Positions 9,237-18,596 of a DNA stretch of 64,000 bases are shown here, in pieces. The DNA is taken from contig CALUVP010000030.1 in assembly GCA_944324215.1 (NCBI GenBank), forward strand, positions 1-64,000, given 5' to 3'. A program made the position numbers and the translations under genes. Within the stretch, counting starts at the first letter, position 1, and each line of letters begins with the position of its first letter. This DNA comes from Candidatus Gastranaerophilales bacterium. Lineage in GTDB: Bacteria; Cyanobacteriota; Vampirovibrionia; Gastranaerophilales; Gastranaerophilaceae. Under the pieces are notes generated by a model that was not told where the DNA came from, made no database searches, and saw nothing but the letters and a program-made list of their open reading frames with translations.

Positions 9237-9899
9237 TTATTGTACATTAAGAAATTTATGTACTTGTGGAATTAGCCTTACATTATGATAATATTTTAGA
9301 GCATTGTTTAAAACAGTTTCCATAAATTCTGAAGTAACAGAGATTTTATTATTAGCCATTTCAGGCTGTAATACGAGTTCTATACTATATTTTTTACACA
9401 AATTACAAGCCTTAATTAATTCCTCTTCGGATATTGAATTATTAAAAACCATTTTAGCAAACAGTAACTTATGAGAAGCAACTTTAAAAAATTTATCATG
9501 CAAATCCCACATAGATTTTAGTCCGGTACAGCTTGGAAGTTTAATATCTGCAGAAACAATTTGTACATATTCAATAACTTCAGCTAAATTTTTATAAAGA
9601 GTACCATTGGTTTCTAAATAAACAGGTAATTTACACTTTGGAAGAAATTCTTTTAAGAATTTTATACTTAAAAGAGGTTCACCTCCTGTTAACGATATTG
9701 AGTGACAATCTTTGTTCATATCAACCAATTTTAATAAACCATTAACCGAAAACTTTGTTGCATGCGCAGTATCAAAATCAGTATCACAATATTCGCACTT
9801 CAAATTACACCCGCAAAATCTTACAAACAATTGTTTGTATCCGATATAAGGTCCCTCTCCCTGAATTGAAGCAAAAACCTCTCTAATATCAGCTTCCAT
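9237..9899 (-). CDS. queE: 7-carboxy-7-deazaguanine synthase (radical SAM)
   Basis: Radical-SAM enzyme that contracts carboxytetrahydropterin to 7-carboxy-7-deazaguanine, on the path to queuosine in tRNA. It shows IQGEGPYIGYKQLFVRF at the N terminus, the [4Fe-4S] cluster motif CGCNLKCEYC (about residues 28-37; C-x3-C-x2-C), and TGGEPLL for SAM binding. At 220 residues it has normal size. I start it at the Met of MEADIREVF (9899), with GAAGGGA upstream; the longer frame from 9926 would overlap the dnaJ-like gene. No other queuosine gene is in the window. It lies 16 bases downstream of the dnaJ-like gene and is probably co-transcribed. Confidence 0.93.
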   Translation of the reverse strand: MEADIREVFASIQGEGPYIGYKQLFVRFCGCNLKCEYCDTDFDTAHATKFSVNGLLKLVDMNKDCHSISLTGGEPLLSIKFLKEFLPKCKLPVYLETNGTLYKNLAEVIEYVQIVSADIKLPSCTGLKSMWDLHDKFFKVASHKLLFAKMVFNNSISEEELIKACNLCKKYSIELVLQPEMANNKISVTSEFMETVLNNALKYYHNVRLIPQVHKFLNVQ

Positions 9900-9915
9900 A
9901 TTTTTCCCTTCTGAA

Positions 9916-10911
9916 TTATACCACACCTCTATTATTTAACTGACGGAGTTTTCTGTACAAATCGATTTCTTCATCAGTTAAATTTTGAGGAATTTGAATT
10001 TCTACAGTTACTATCATATCACCAATTTTTTTATCTTGCTTAATTCCGCATCCTGCAAGTCGAATTTTTTGTCCGTTTTTTGTGTTAGGAGAAATTTTTA
10101 AAGCTACATTTCCTATAAGAGTTGAAACTGTAATCTCTCCTCCCAAAACTGCAATATCAGGTGTAACTTGAATATTTTTCAAAATGTTTAATCCATCAGT
10201 TTTATAATTTTGAGTTTCTCTAATGTGAATAGTCAAGTATAAATCACCATTTTTTCCTCCATTTGCACCCTTTTCACCTTCTTCCGCCAATCTTATTTTT
10301 GAAAGATTCTTAATTCCTGCCGGAATTTTTACCTTAAATCTTTTATATACAGAAGTTTCCCCTTTTCCGTTACAAAAACTGCATTGAGTTCCGTTTACAA
10401 ATTTTCTGCCGCCACATTTTGGACATATTTGAGTTTGTAGCATGTTGATTACTTTGGTAGTACCACTAACAGCTTCAAATACAGAAATCTCAACATCAGA
10501 ATAGATATCTTCACCCTTTTTAGGTGTTTTTATCTCTTCAGACTTAGCATTGTTTGTGTAAGATTTAAAAATTTCATCCCAAAAAGAACTCTTCTTCTGC
10601 TCTTTATTAGAAGAATATGTTTCTTTAAAATTAGGATTAGTTGTGTTTTTATCGTATGATTTAGTTTGCTTTTGGGAATTATATGAACTGTAATTATAAA
10701 ATTTTCTTGCTTTATCATAGTCAGTTTTTTTAGCTCTGTCAGAGAGAATTTCATAAGCCTCATTAATTTCTTTGAATCTCTGAATAACATCAGGAGTATT
10801 TCCTGCAACATCAGGATGCCATTTGCGAGCTAATTTTCTATACGCATTTTTAATTTCATCTGTTGTGCTAAAATCCGATATGTCTAAAATTTTATAATAA
10901 TCTTTAGTCAT
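9916..10911 (-). CDS. DnaJ/CbpA-like co-chaperone with reduced zinc finger
   Basis: A 331-residue Hsp40. The J domain (residues 1-68) has the HPD tripeptide in RKLARKWHPDVAG and stimulates DnaK. In place of the glycine/phenylalanine linker is a Lys/Ser/Asn-rich region (70-130). The zinc-finger region keeps only two of the usual four cysteine motifs (CPKCGGRKF and CSFCNGKG, near residues 163-183), so it can bind at most one zinc. The two C-terminal substrate-binding barrels follow (KRFKVKIPAGI, DIAVLGGEITVSTLIG). It is therefore intermediate between DnaJ (type A) and CbpA (type B). A sigma-70 promoter places transcription start at or next to the ATG. Confidence 0.9.
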   Translation of the reverse strand: MTKDYYKILDISDFSTTDEIKNAYRKLARKWHPDVAGNTPDVIQRFKEINEAYEILSDRAKKTDYDKARKFYNYSSYNSQKQTKSYDKNTTNPNFKETYSSNKEQKKSSFWDEIFKSYTNNAKSEEIKTPKKGEDIYSDVEISVFEAVSGTTKVINMLQTQICPKCGGRKFVNGTQCSFCNGKGETSVYKRFKVKIPAGIKNLSKIRLAEEGEKGANGGKNGDLYLTIHIRETQNYKTDGLNILKNIQVTPDIAVLGGEITVSTLIGNVALKISPNTKNGQKIRLAGCGIKQDKKIGDMIVTVEIQIPQNLTDEEIDLYRKLRQLNNRGVV

Positions 10912-10917
10912 ATCATT

Positions 10918-10945
10918 AATTTAATGATTGGAAAAATTTTGTCAA
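10918..10945 (-). promoter_or_regulatory. sigma-70 promoter of the dnaJ-like gene, overlapping a perfect palindrome
   Basis: Minus strand TTGACA (10945-10940), 16 bases, TAAATT (10923-10918). The -10 sits inside a perfect 8-bp inverted repeat, ATCATTAA-T-TTAATGAT (10912-10928), that touches the start codon. The predicted transcript would have almost no leader, so the mRNA may be leaderless; the palindrome could be an operator. Confidence 0.6.
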
Positions 10946-11009
10946 CATAATTGCGGGTATATGTAATTACCTATTGAAAAAGGTTTTTTATAATGATATC
11001 ATCTTTAAT

Positions 11010-11381
11010 ATGTTTAAGAAGTGTTTGTTATTTTTATCATTATTTATGGTATTGCCGTCGTTTGCTGGAGAGGTGGAAAGAGCTTTAGATAAGGGGTATA
11101 ATGTTTTTCTGTACTTGTATTCGCCTAGATGCAAGTATTGTAAAATGTTTGATTCAAACTATAATAAAATTTCCAAAAATCACGACGGACAATTTGTTTT
11201 TATCAAAGTAGATTCTTCTACTAAATATGGTAAGGAACTTATGTTTGAATTTGGTGGCAGCTATGTTCCTTTTGTTGTAATGATTAATACAAAAAAGAAA
11301 GTAGGAGAGCATATTAACCCACACTGCTTAATGGATCTTAAATGTGTAGAGGATAATATGGATGAGTTTAGAAACTTATAA
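11010..11381 (+). CDS. secreted thioredoxin-fold protein
   Basis: A 123-residue protein with a typical signal peptide (MFKKCLLFLSLFMVLPSFAG, cleavage after about residue 19) followed by a thioredoxin-like fold with active-site CKYC in YSPRCKYCKMFD. The cis-proline is present (SYVPFVVMIN). It is likely a periplasmic disulfide or thiol reductase acting on envelope proteins. ATG 11010 is preferred to an upstream in-frame TTG (10974) because the signal peptide begins there; no clear ribosome site is visible, and a TATAAT at 10989 lies just upstream. It is followed 12 bases later by rfbA. Confidence 0.82.
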   Translation: MFKKCLLFLSLFMVLPSFAGEVERALDKGYNVFLYLYSPRCKYCKMFDSNYNKISKNHDGQFVFIKVDSSTKYGKELMFEFGGSYVPFVVMINTKKKVGEHINPHCLMDLKCVEDNMDEFRNL

Positions 11382-11393
11382 AGAAGGTGTAAA

Positions 11394-12287
11394 ATGAAAG
11401 GAATAGTTTTAGCAGGAGGAGCAGGAACGAGGTTATACCCGGCATCGCAACCGATTTCGAAAATTTTGCTTCCTATATATGACAAGCCCATGATTTATTA
11501 CCCGCTTTCAACACTTATGCTAGCAGGGATAAAAGATATCTTAATTATTACAAATGAATCTGATTATGATAACTTTATTAAACTTCTAGGTGATGGTTCT
11601 CAATACGGTTTGAATCTTCAATACAGAATACAGTACGTTCAAAGAGGAATTGCTGATGCTTTCTTAATTTCAGAAGATTTTATTGATAAAGACAATGTTG
11701 CACTAATTTTAGGAGACAATATCTTTCACGGTCAAGGTTTTTCCACAATAATGAAAAACGCCATAAAGAAAAATATAGGAGCTACAGTCTTCGGATATAC
11801 AGTAAAAGATCCTGAACGTTTTGGAGTTGTGGAATTTGATAGTAATAATAAAGCAATTTCTCTTGAAGAAAAACCTGTTAGCCCAAAATCTAATTATGCT
11901 GTTACAGGACTTTATTTCTATGACAACAGAGTTTGCGATTTTGCAAAGCTTCTAAAGCCTTCAAAACGTGGAGAGTTGGAAATTACAGATCTTAATAAGA
12001 TTTATTTAGAATTAGGGCAACTTAATGTAGAAATTTTAGGACGCGGTTTTGCCTGGCTTGATACAGGAACACATGATTCTATGCTTCAAGCAAGTTTATT
12101 TGTTCAAACGATGGAACTTAATAAAGGAGTTAAAATTTCTTGTTTGGAAGAAATAGCATTCAATCAAGGTTTTATTTCCAAAGAAGAATTACTTAAGAAA
12201 ATTGAAAAGTACGGCTATAAAAATGAATATTATAATTATGTTCGTTCAGTACTTGACCATCCTGACTGGGTTGCATTAGGTATTTAG
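11394..12287 (+). CDS. rfbA: glucose-1-phosphate thymidylyltransferase
   Basis: Makes dTDP-glucose from dTTP and glucose-1-phosphate, the first step of dTDP-rhamnose synthesis for surface polysaccharide. The nucleotide-binding start [16 protein letters not shown], the [16 protein letters not shown] segment, GDNIFHG (catalytic Asp) and [20 protein letters not shown] are all present. Length 297 is normal for RmlA. AAGAAGG lies before the ATG. The other rml genes are not nearby, so it is a detached member of the pathway. Confidence 0.96.
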   Translation: MKGIVLAGGAGTRLYPASQPISKILLPIYDKPMIYYPLSTLMLAGIKDILIITNESDYDNFIKLLGDGSQYGLNLQYRIQYVQRGIADAFLISEDFIDKDNVALILGDNIFHGQGFSTIMKNAIKKNIGATVFGYTVKDPERFGVVEFDSNNKAISLEEKPVSPKSNYAVTGLYFYDNRVCDFAKLLKPSKRGELEITDLNKIYLELGQLNVEILGRGFAWLDTGTHDSMLQASLFVQTMELNKGVKISCLEEIAFNQGFISKEELLKKIEKYGYKNEYYNYVRSVLDHPDWVALGI

Positions 12288-12302
12288 TGCTAGAATATTA
12301 TT

Positions 12303-12560
12303 ATGAAAAGAATTATAATAATATCATTTTTATTACTTTTAAATTTTGCAGCTTATGCTGCATCAATTAACCCTGTAGCATACAGACAAATGCAGCTTCA
12401 GCAATATCAGAGAAGTAGGTATCAGCAGCAACAGCAGAATCGGCAAATTCCTTACTGGCAAGCTCAGTCTAATTATTCAACCAGAAACAGAATTTATAAT
12501 AACAACTACAATTATTCTCAATCGTCTCAATACAATAATTATTACAGGAGAGAATATTGA
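12303..12560 (+). CDS. small secreted Gln/Asn/Tyr-rich protein
   Basis: An 85-residue protein with a clear signal peptide (hydrophobic residues 4-16, AYA-A cleavage near 20). The mature part is almost entirely Gln, Asn, Tyr, Ser and Arg (runs such as YQQQQQNRQ and NNNYNYSQSSQYNNYY), a composition seen in self-assembling or prion-like proteins and some envelope proteins. No fold recognised. Its TGA stop overlaps the TTG start of rqcH (12557-12560), so the two are translationally linked although their roles are apparently unrelated. Confidence 0.7.
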   Translation: MKRIIIISFLLLLNFAAYAASINPVAYRQMQLQQYQRSRYQQQQQNRQIPYWQAQSNYSTRNRIYNNNYNYSQSSQYNNYYRREY

Positions 12561-13972
12561 TTAATATAGATTGTCTTACTTTAAAAGCATTTATAGATGA
12601 AAATATCGATTTTATAATAGGTTCACGCCTACAGAAAATTCAACAACCTACAAGAAGGGATTTTATATTCTCTCTTCGAAACAACGGGGAGAGTCGAAAG
12701 TTATACATAAATATTTGCCCGCCAACATATCATATATGCTTCATGTCAGGTGAAAATGAAGAGAAAAGAGGGTTGAAGATTCCCAAACATCCTCCGATGT
12801 TTTGTATGCTACTAAGGAAATATCTTGAAGGTTGTAAAATTACTGATACTCTAGCTGTAAACAACGAAAGAATAATAGAATTTCATTTTGAGACAATGGA
12901 TGAATTATCCCAAGAACGTTCACTCTGTCTAAGTGTAGAATTAATGGGAAAGCATTCAAACATAATTTTATATGACAGAATTAGCAAAATAATTATAGGC
13001 TGTGCGCATAATGTAGGAGCTGAAAAAAGCAGATATAGAGAGCTACAAGGTGGACTAAAATATATTTACCCGCCAACAACTCCTAATCCGCCTTCAGAAT
13101 CTCAAATTTTGAAGATGAAGACAACTAGCGTCAACGAAGTAATTGATAATTTTTATGCAAAAATTCAGGAAGATGCAAATATTAAAACCGAACGAGCAAG
13201 ATTAACGGCAATTGTACTTCCAAAGCTGAAAAAAGTTAAAAATTCAATAAACAAAATAGAAGCACTTTTAAAAAAACGTGATAATACTGATAAATATAAA
13301 CTTTACGGGGAACTTTTGACTGCCAATTTATACCAAAAACAAGATTATCAAACGCAGATAGAAGTTTTTGATTATATCAATAATCAAAACATAATAATTG
13401 AACTGGATAAAACAAAAACTCTTAACGAAAATGCGCAGAGATATTTTAAATTATACACAAAGTCAAAATCAACAAAAGAAAAATCGCAAGAATTGCTAAA
13501 CAGTTTAAAAATTGAAAAAGAATATTTAGAAAATATTTTATATAGTATTGAAGAAGCCAAAACTAAAAACGATTTTGAAGACATAAATTCAGAACTGGAG
13601 CCTAAAAAAACAAAAACTAAAAAGCAAGACGAAAGAACAATATTGAAAACTAATATAAATAATTTTGTTGTTTATATAGGCAGAAATAATAAACAAAATG
13701 ATTATATAATATCAAAACTTGCTAAAGATAATGATTATTGGTTTCACACCCGCCTTTGTGCCGGTTCTCACATTTTATTAAAAGTCCCTGATAATAAAGA
13801 ACCGGATGAAAAGATTCTGTACGAATGCTGTAAACTTGCTCGCAAATATTCAAGTGCTCAACAACCTTCTAAAATAGGAGTAATCTACACAAAAGCAAAA
13901 AATTTACGAAAACCTCCATCTTCCCCACTTGGTTATGTCACATACAAAAATGAAAAAGAAATTTTGGTCTAG
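12557..13972 (+). CDS. rqcH: NFACT-family ribosome quality-control protein RqcH (Rqc2 homologue)
   Basis: A 471-residue member of the NFACT family (once called fibronectin-binding protein). In bacteria RqcH binds stalled 50S subunits and directs C-terminal alanine tails that mark nascent chains for degradation. The NFACT-N domain occupies about residues 1-190 (GSRLQKIQQPTRRDFIF; MFCMLLRKYLEG; ELMGKHSNIILYD), a long coiled coil 205-340, and the NFACT-R domain 360-471 (NDYWFHTRLCAGSHILLK). The start is TTG at 12557, with GGAG six bases before; it overlaps the preceding stop codon. No HhH problem or truncation is apparent, though it is shorter than Firmicutes versions. Confidence 0.9.
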   Translation: MINIDCLTLKAFIDENIDFIIGSRLQKIQQPTRRDFIFSLRNNGESRKLYINICPPTYHICFMSGENEEKRGLKIPKHPPMFCMLLRKYLEGCKITDTLAVNNERIIEFHFETMDELSQERSLCLSVELMGKHSNIILYDRISKIIIGCAHNVGAEKSRYRELQGGLKYIYPPTTPNPPSESQILKMKTTSVNEVIDNFYAKIQEDANIKTERARLTAIVLPKLKKVKNSINKIEALLKKRDNTDKYKLYGELLTANLYQKQDYQTQIEVFDYINNQNIIIELDKTKTLNENAQRYFKLYTKSKSTKEKSQELLNSLKIEKEYLENILYSIEEAKTKNDFEDINSELEPKKTKTKKQDERTILKTNINNFVVYIGRNNKQNDYIISKLAKDNDYWFHTRLCAGSHILLKVPDNKEPDEKILYECCKLARKYSSAQQPSKIGVIYTKAKNLRKPPSSPLGYVTYKNEKEILV

Positions 13973-14032
13973 TAAAACTTAAGAAATTCATAAATTTAAT
14001 TATTAAGATTTGTTACAGAATATAAAAATGAT

Positions 14033-14067
14033 GAAATAAAGACATCTATAAATACTTTATATATATG
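14033..14067 (+). promoter_or_regulatory. GAAA-N19-TTTATATATATG element
   Basis: GAAA at 14033-14036, exactly 19 bases, then TTTATATATATG from 14056. The start codon of the downstream gene is only 23 bases from the first T of TTTATA, with GAGG (14067-14070) as ribosome site. Confidence 0.65.
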
Positions 14068-14078
14068 AGGTATATAAG

Positions 14079-15935
14079 ATGGCAATAGATAGTGTTAAAC
14101 AAGCTGAATATATTTACCCAAATAGTACTTCATCCACATCTGTGAGCAAGGCTAGTTCTGCGCCTAATTCAGTTTATGATGTGCAGGATAATTCCGTAAG
14201 CAATACGACAAATACTACGAATACAGCAGGTGAACAAAAAAATAATTCTAAAATTGAACAAAAGCTTACTCAATTATGTGAAAAATTAAAAAAATATAAT
14301 ATAACAATAGATGAAATAAGAAAAAACAATCTTATTTATAAAATTAGCGGACATAGTGAAGAAGAATTAGAAAAAATTCCTGAAAAAAATTTAGACAAAA
14401 TATTTAATGCAATAGAAACTGCAATATTAGATTCAATCTCAGATAACAAAATCGATTGGGAAAAAGCAGGTAATCTCGGAAAAGATTATTTGGTCGCGTT
14501 ATCAACAGGATGGACTATTGAAGGTTTTAAAAAACATAATAATAGTGTAAAAAAATCTTCATTATTAGAAAGACTTATAGAAACAGGATGTCTACCTAAA
14601 GATGCAAATATAAAAAATACTTCAATAGAAGAATTAAAAAATGCTGTTGATAAATTTTGCAATATTTTGCTCGGAGAAATTAAAGAAAATCCGTCTCCAA
14701 AGGATATAAAAGCGCAGCTTCAAACATTTGGAAGATTATTAATTAACTCTCCACAAGAAGAAAAAGAGCTTTTTTTGGAAGTTATAAAGTCATTATATGC
14801 AGAAAACCGAGCAAATGGACTAGATGCATTAATGTTAAGCTGTAAAAATAAGAAACAAAGACAAGATATAGCACAAAAAGCTTCTGATCCAAAATATATA
14901 AAAGAGATTACAACTGAACCTATCAGAAATAGTGAGGGAGAAATTATTAACAGTGAAGTTGTGAGTCAAGATGATGCTACAAAAATCGCTGCTGTAATAA
15001 ACAAAAATTTATCAGAGGAAGACCTCACAGAAAGCCATATACAGTACCATAAAGCCAGAAATGAATGGTACGAAAAAAATAAAGAAATTTTAAATACAAT
15101 AGATCAAAAAATTAAAGAAGCTTCACTAAAAGGTGAAGAACCAAATTTTACAGAAGAAGAAAAGCAGATATTACTTGAGCAAAGGAATTTTATCATAGGC
15201 GTTTCTTCTGGTGAATTTATAGGTACTATAGAAAATCTAGACTTATCTGAAGAATTTAAAAATGAGCATTTAAATACATTAAATGCTGATAGTTTTAAAC
15301 TTCCATCATACAAAGAGATTGTAAAACAAATTAACAATTATGTAGAAAACTCTGAGGATATATCATTACCAGAAGAAGAATATACGAGTATTTTAGATAA
15401 ATCTACAAACGGAAATTATACCAAAATATTATCAGGAGATGATGGAGAACTAAATCCTCCCAACACTTACTCACAGAACAATACAGAAACACCTGATTAT
15501 GGATTCATACAAAGAGATAATGTTGATACTACAAAATTACAAACTCTTAGACAGCAAATTATCAATAATACTGCCCCAAAAGAAGATTTCAAAGTAGAAA
15601 AAACTGTTACATTAACAATCGAGCCAACAAATATGAGTGATAAATTTGCAGAAGCAAGCACTCGAAAAGAAAAAATTGAAATCATAAAAGAAATGTTTGA
15701 TAGTTCTCCACTATTGAAAAAAGCTTTAGAAAAGTACGTTACAGGTTTAACGAACTCATTGAATGTTCTCAATGCATTACCTACAAATGCAAGAAAATAT
15801 CTTGCACAAAAACTAACTCAAAAAGGTCTACTAGACAATAGTGATATTCAAAAACTAAACCTTTCTTTTGATGAAAAACAACTTTTGTACAATATACTCA
15901 AAAAGAATGAAGAAAAATCTGAATCTGTAAATTAA
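14079..15935 (+). CDS. uncharacterised 618-residue helical protein, paralogue of the next gene
   Basis: A large hydrophilic protein with no signal peptide or membrane segment. The first 55 residues are low-complexity Ser/Thr/Asn; the rest is Lys/Glu-rich and probably mostly helical. Residues 83-117 (IRKNNLIYKISGHSEEELEK and following) align by eye with residues 85-120 of the downstream 615-residue protein (MIKNGLIEKVTGLSKENFEK), so the two look paralogous. It is driven by a GAAA-N19-TTTATATATA element and ends in a terminator. Function unknown; the Ser/Thr start followed by a helical body is reminiscent of exported substrates, but nothing proves export. Confidence 0.78.
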   Translation: MAIDSVKQAEYIYPNSTSSTSVSKASSAPNSVYDVQDNSVSNTTNTTNTAGEQKNNSKIEQKLTQLCEKLKKYNITIDEIRKNNLIYKISGHSEEELEKIPEKNLDKIFNAIETAILDSISDNKIDWEKAGNLGKDYLVALSTGWTIEGFKKHNNSVKKSSLLERLIETGCLPKDANIKNTSIEELKNAVDKFCNILLGEIKENPSPKDIKAQLQTFGRLLINSPQEEKELFLEVIKSLYAENRANGLDALMLSCKNKKQRQDIAQKASDPKYIKEITTEPIRNSEGEIINSEVVSQDDATKIAAVINKNLSEEDLTESHIQYHKARNEWYEKNKEILNTIDQKIKEASLKGEEPNFTEEEKQILLEQRNFIIGVSSGEFIGTIENLDLSEEFKNEHLNTLNADSFKLPSYKEIVKQINNYVENSEDISLPEEEYTSILDKSTNGNYTKILSGDDGELNPPNTYSQNNTETPDYGFIQRDNVDTTKLQTLRQQIINNTAPKEDFKVEKTVTLTIEPTNMSDKFAEASTRKEKIEIIKEMFDSSPLLKKALEKYVTGLTNSLNVLNALPTNARKYLAQKLTQKGLLDNSDIQKLNLSFDEKQLLYNILKKNEEKSESVN

Positions 15936-15952
15936 TAATTAATTTTACAAAA

Positions 15953-15997
15953 AGCAGGTAACTACAGAAAAGTGGTTATCTGCTTATTGTTTTTTTA
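15953..15997 (+). terminator. intrinsic terminator after the 618-residue gene
   Basis: AGCAGGTAACTA (15953-15964) pairs, with G-U allowed, with TGGTTATCTGCT (15973-15984), followed by a T-rich run containing seven T. Confidence 0.8.
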
Positions 15998-16015
15998 ATA
16001 TTTCTTAATATTTTA

Positions 16016-16050
16016 TCAATTATATCTTCTAAAAAGACTTTATATATATA
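16016..16050 (+). promoter_or_regulatory. TCAA-N19-TTTATATATATA element
   Basis: TCAA 16016-16019, 19 bases, TTTATATATATA from 16039. The downstream ATG is 28 bases from the first T. It lies directly after the preceding terminator, so the next gene has its own transcription start. Confidence 0.65.
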
Positions 16051-16066
16051 AAACCGAGGAAAAATT

Positions 16067-17914
16067 ATGAGCTTTTTAGCAGAGATTAAAACTTTTATAA
16101 AAACTGAAATCTTTGGTATTGAAGAAACAAATACCAAAGAAAATTCTTTGCAAAAACACTCAAAAAATACCCCTATTATAGAATGCAAAACAGAGGAGCC
16201 GGTTGATATTTTAGAAAAAAATCTTTCAAATACAGAGCTTTCTTCTGACAAACAAAATAGTATTACTCAAAAGGCAGTAGAAGAAACTATTGAAAATATT
16301 CCTGCAAAAACTGTAAACTTAAAACAAATGATAAAAAATGGGCTTATAGAAAAAGTAACAGGATTATCAAAAGAAAATTTTGAAAAGTTAACTCAAAAAC
16401 AAAAATTAATAACTTTCAAATCTATTCAAGCTTCGGTAAAAAAGTATGAATATTTAAAACAAGAAGGTAAAATAAGTAATGATGCTAACATAGAAGAAGT
16501 TATTATTGCAAATGCATCAGATATATATAAAGCAATTGCCAGTGGTGCATTTAAAGATGAAGCGGAGTACGAAAACTTTACAACTAACATTAATAAAGAA
16601 CTAGGCAAAGATTTTAGCAAACTTTCAAAGTTGGAAAGAAGAGACGAATTCAAAAGATGCAAACTAGAGTTAAAAGAAGCTTTTGATAAACAACTGGAAG
16701 AAATACAAAAACTTCCTGAAGGAGAAAGATTTGCAGCAACCCAAAAACTACTTTTACGTCAAAAATTTATTGCAAGAAAATATTTTATAGAAGTTGCTGC
16801 TGTACAGAATTCTGAAACTGCAGCAGATGCAATGCTTTTATTAAAAGCAGAAGATATAGAATATGGTGCTAAAACATTAATGCAAACCAGATGCAGTGAT
16901 CAAGAAAGAACGAGTGTCGCAGACTACGTTGACTATAGTTTTACAAAAGAAATTATAAAAACAAATTCGACGTTTGGTGAAAAAGTTAGTTCTGAGAAAC
17001 TAAAAGGTTATACTGAAACATTTATGCAGTATAAATCTGTAGATGCAGCATACGAATACCAAAATGCCTATAAAGAAGATCGTAAAATTTACGAAAAAGC
17101 ACTAAATAAACAAAGAAATGGAGAGGCTTTAACTGAAGAAGAAAAAACTTTGTTAAGCTACATGGAGTCGGATTACTATACTGCAACCGCTCAGGGTATT
17201 GGGCAAGGTGCCTTAAAAAATATTAATATGACAAATGAGCAAAAGGCACAATTTATAGCAACTTGGGATAATGACGCAAAGCAATTTAGTGACTATGAAA
17301 AAGTTACAACAAATGTAAAAAAATATATTGAAGAAAATCCTGAATACAAAGATATAAAAGAAATTTTAAAAAAAAGCAGTACCTACAATAAAAAGTCTAT
17401 TACCACAAAAGATGAAAGTTCTAAAAAATTAGAGCAGGAGCTTAAATTTGAAACACAAAGTTCTCCTACTACTAATGATAATAAAATTCATTACAATAAA
17501 GAAATTACAACTAATCCTACCACTACTAAAAACACTAAAAAAATAGTTTCAAAGCCTAGCTCAACTAACATAATAACAAGTTCAAATCCAATAGAAATTA
17601 CCCAATGTATTAGAAAGGAAGGTCTGGAAGAATCCATTCGTGAGTATGGCAGTGATGCTATAAGTTTAATATTAGATTCGTCAAGCCTGAAGCATTTAAG
17701 ACCAAGGATTACAACAATAATTCGTTCGTATGATTTGAACTCTCTTATAGGTATCACTCAAAATTGTTCAGATAGCTCTTTTGTATACATATGCAGCATC
17801 GTAAACGATGATTATGTAGAAAAGCTTAAGGAAGTGAGAGAAAATACAAAAGGATTATGCTATGCAGCAGAAAAACAAGTAAAGAATTTGGAAGGTAAAA
17901 ATGAACTTATTTAA
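16067..17914 (+). CDS. uncharacterised 615-residue helical protein, paralogue of the previous gene
   Basis: Hydrophilic, Lys/Glu-rich, no signal peptide. A region near residue 85 (MIKNGLIEKVTGLSKENFEK) resembles the 618-residue protein upstream, suggesting a duplicated family. Residues 130-400 are probably long helices; 415-515 are a Lys/Thr/Ser-rich linker; the last 100 residues (CIRKEGLEESIREYGSDAIS, then LDSSSLKHLRP) look like a compact helical domain. CGAGGA lies before the ATG. It overlaps the next gene by 14 bases, making a two-gene unit. No function recognised. Confidence 0.78.
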   Translation: MSFLAEIKTFIKTEIFGIEETNTKENSLQKHSKNTPIIECKTEEPVDILEKNLSNTELSSDKQNSITQKAVEETIENIPAKTVNLKQMIKNGLIEKVTGLSKENFEKLTQKQKLITFKSIQASVKKYEYLKQEGKISNDANIEEVIIANASDIYKAIASGAFKDEAEYENFTTNINKELGKDFSKLSKLERRDEFKRCKLELKEAFDKQLEEIQKLPEGERFAATQKLLLRQKFIARKYFIEVAAVQNSETAADAMLLLKAEDIEYGAKTLMQTRCSDQERTSVADYVDYSFTKEIIKTNSTFGEKVSSEKLKGYTETFMQYKSVDAAYEYQNAYKEDRKIYEKALNKQRNGEALTEEEKTLLSYMESDYYTATAQGIGQGALKNINMTNEQKAQFIATWDNDAKQFSDYEKVTTNVKKYIEENPEYKDIKEILKKSSTYNKKSITTKDESSKKLEQELKFETQSSPTTNDNKIHYNKEITTNPTTTKNTKKIVSKPSSTNIITSSNPIEITQCIRKEGLEESIREYGSDAISLILDSSSLKHLRPRITTIIRSYDLNSLIGITQNCSDSSFVYICSIVNDDYVEKLKEVRENTKGLCYAAEKQVKNLEGKNELI

Positions 17915-18596
17915 AAGTATTTTATACACTATTTTATCCATACAAGAAAGTATTTTAAAACTTCGCTTATCAAAAACTTTGAATGCAAAGAATTTTTCTT
18001 TAAAAAAAGTACACTATTATAAAGGTTCTACATTAACTTTGAGCTCACTAGCCGAAAATGAAAAACAAAGACTTGAAGAAGAATTAAAATTAATTTTAAC
18101 ACGTTATAACTATAATCCGGAAAAGATTTTGGAATATATACAAACACAAGGTACAAAAGTCATACATTTAGATAATGCTGCAAGATTATTAAATTCTATA
18201 GGAGAAAATGAAGGATTTATATATCCCAGTAAAGGTGCAAAGGCAGTATACATATCACTTATAACTGAAAAATCAATACAATTTAGAACTAATGAAATGT
18301 TCATTTTATCAAAAGGTAATATAAATAAATACTATTTCATTTATCATTTATATAACTGGTTTGCATATAAGCACAAAATAGCCGGTCTGGATCCTGAATC
18401 TCAAAATCTTTTAAAAAAGTATCTTTTTGAAACAACAGATACTAAACAACTTCAACTTTCCGAAATTTACAAACTTAAAGATGCAATTAATCAGGATAAA
18501 GCTGCAATAGAATTTGTAATAAAACTATGCAGAAACTTTGAAGGAACCAAGCAAGCTCTTGAAAAAATGCAGAAACTAGGTAGTGCAAATTTATAA
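17901..18596 (+). CDS. uncharacterised 231-residue protein co-transcribed with the 615-residue gene
   Basis: Overlaps the upstream gene by 14 bases in another frame, with GGAAGGT just before its ATG, so it is translated with it. The first 20 residues are mildly hydrophobic (SILYTILSIQESIL) but do not look like a clean signal peptide. The remainder is helical and basic, with a YYFIYHLYNWFAYKH aromatic patch near residues 148-162. No recognised motif. It runs six bases into the end of the convergent hydrolase gene. Confidence 0.72.
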   Translation: MNLFKSILYTILSIQESILKLRLSKTLNAKNFSLKKVHYYKGSTLTLSSLAENEKQRLEEELKLILTRYNYNPEKILEYIQTQGTKVIHLDNAARLLNSIGENEGFIYPSKGAKAVYISLITEKSIQFRTNEMFILSKGNINKYYFIYHLYNWFAYKHKIAGLDPESQNLLKKYLFETTDTKQLQLSEIYKLKDAINQDKAAIEFVIKLCRNFEGTKQALEKMQKLGSANL

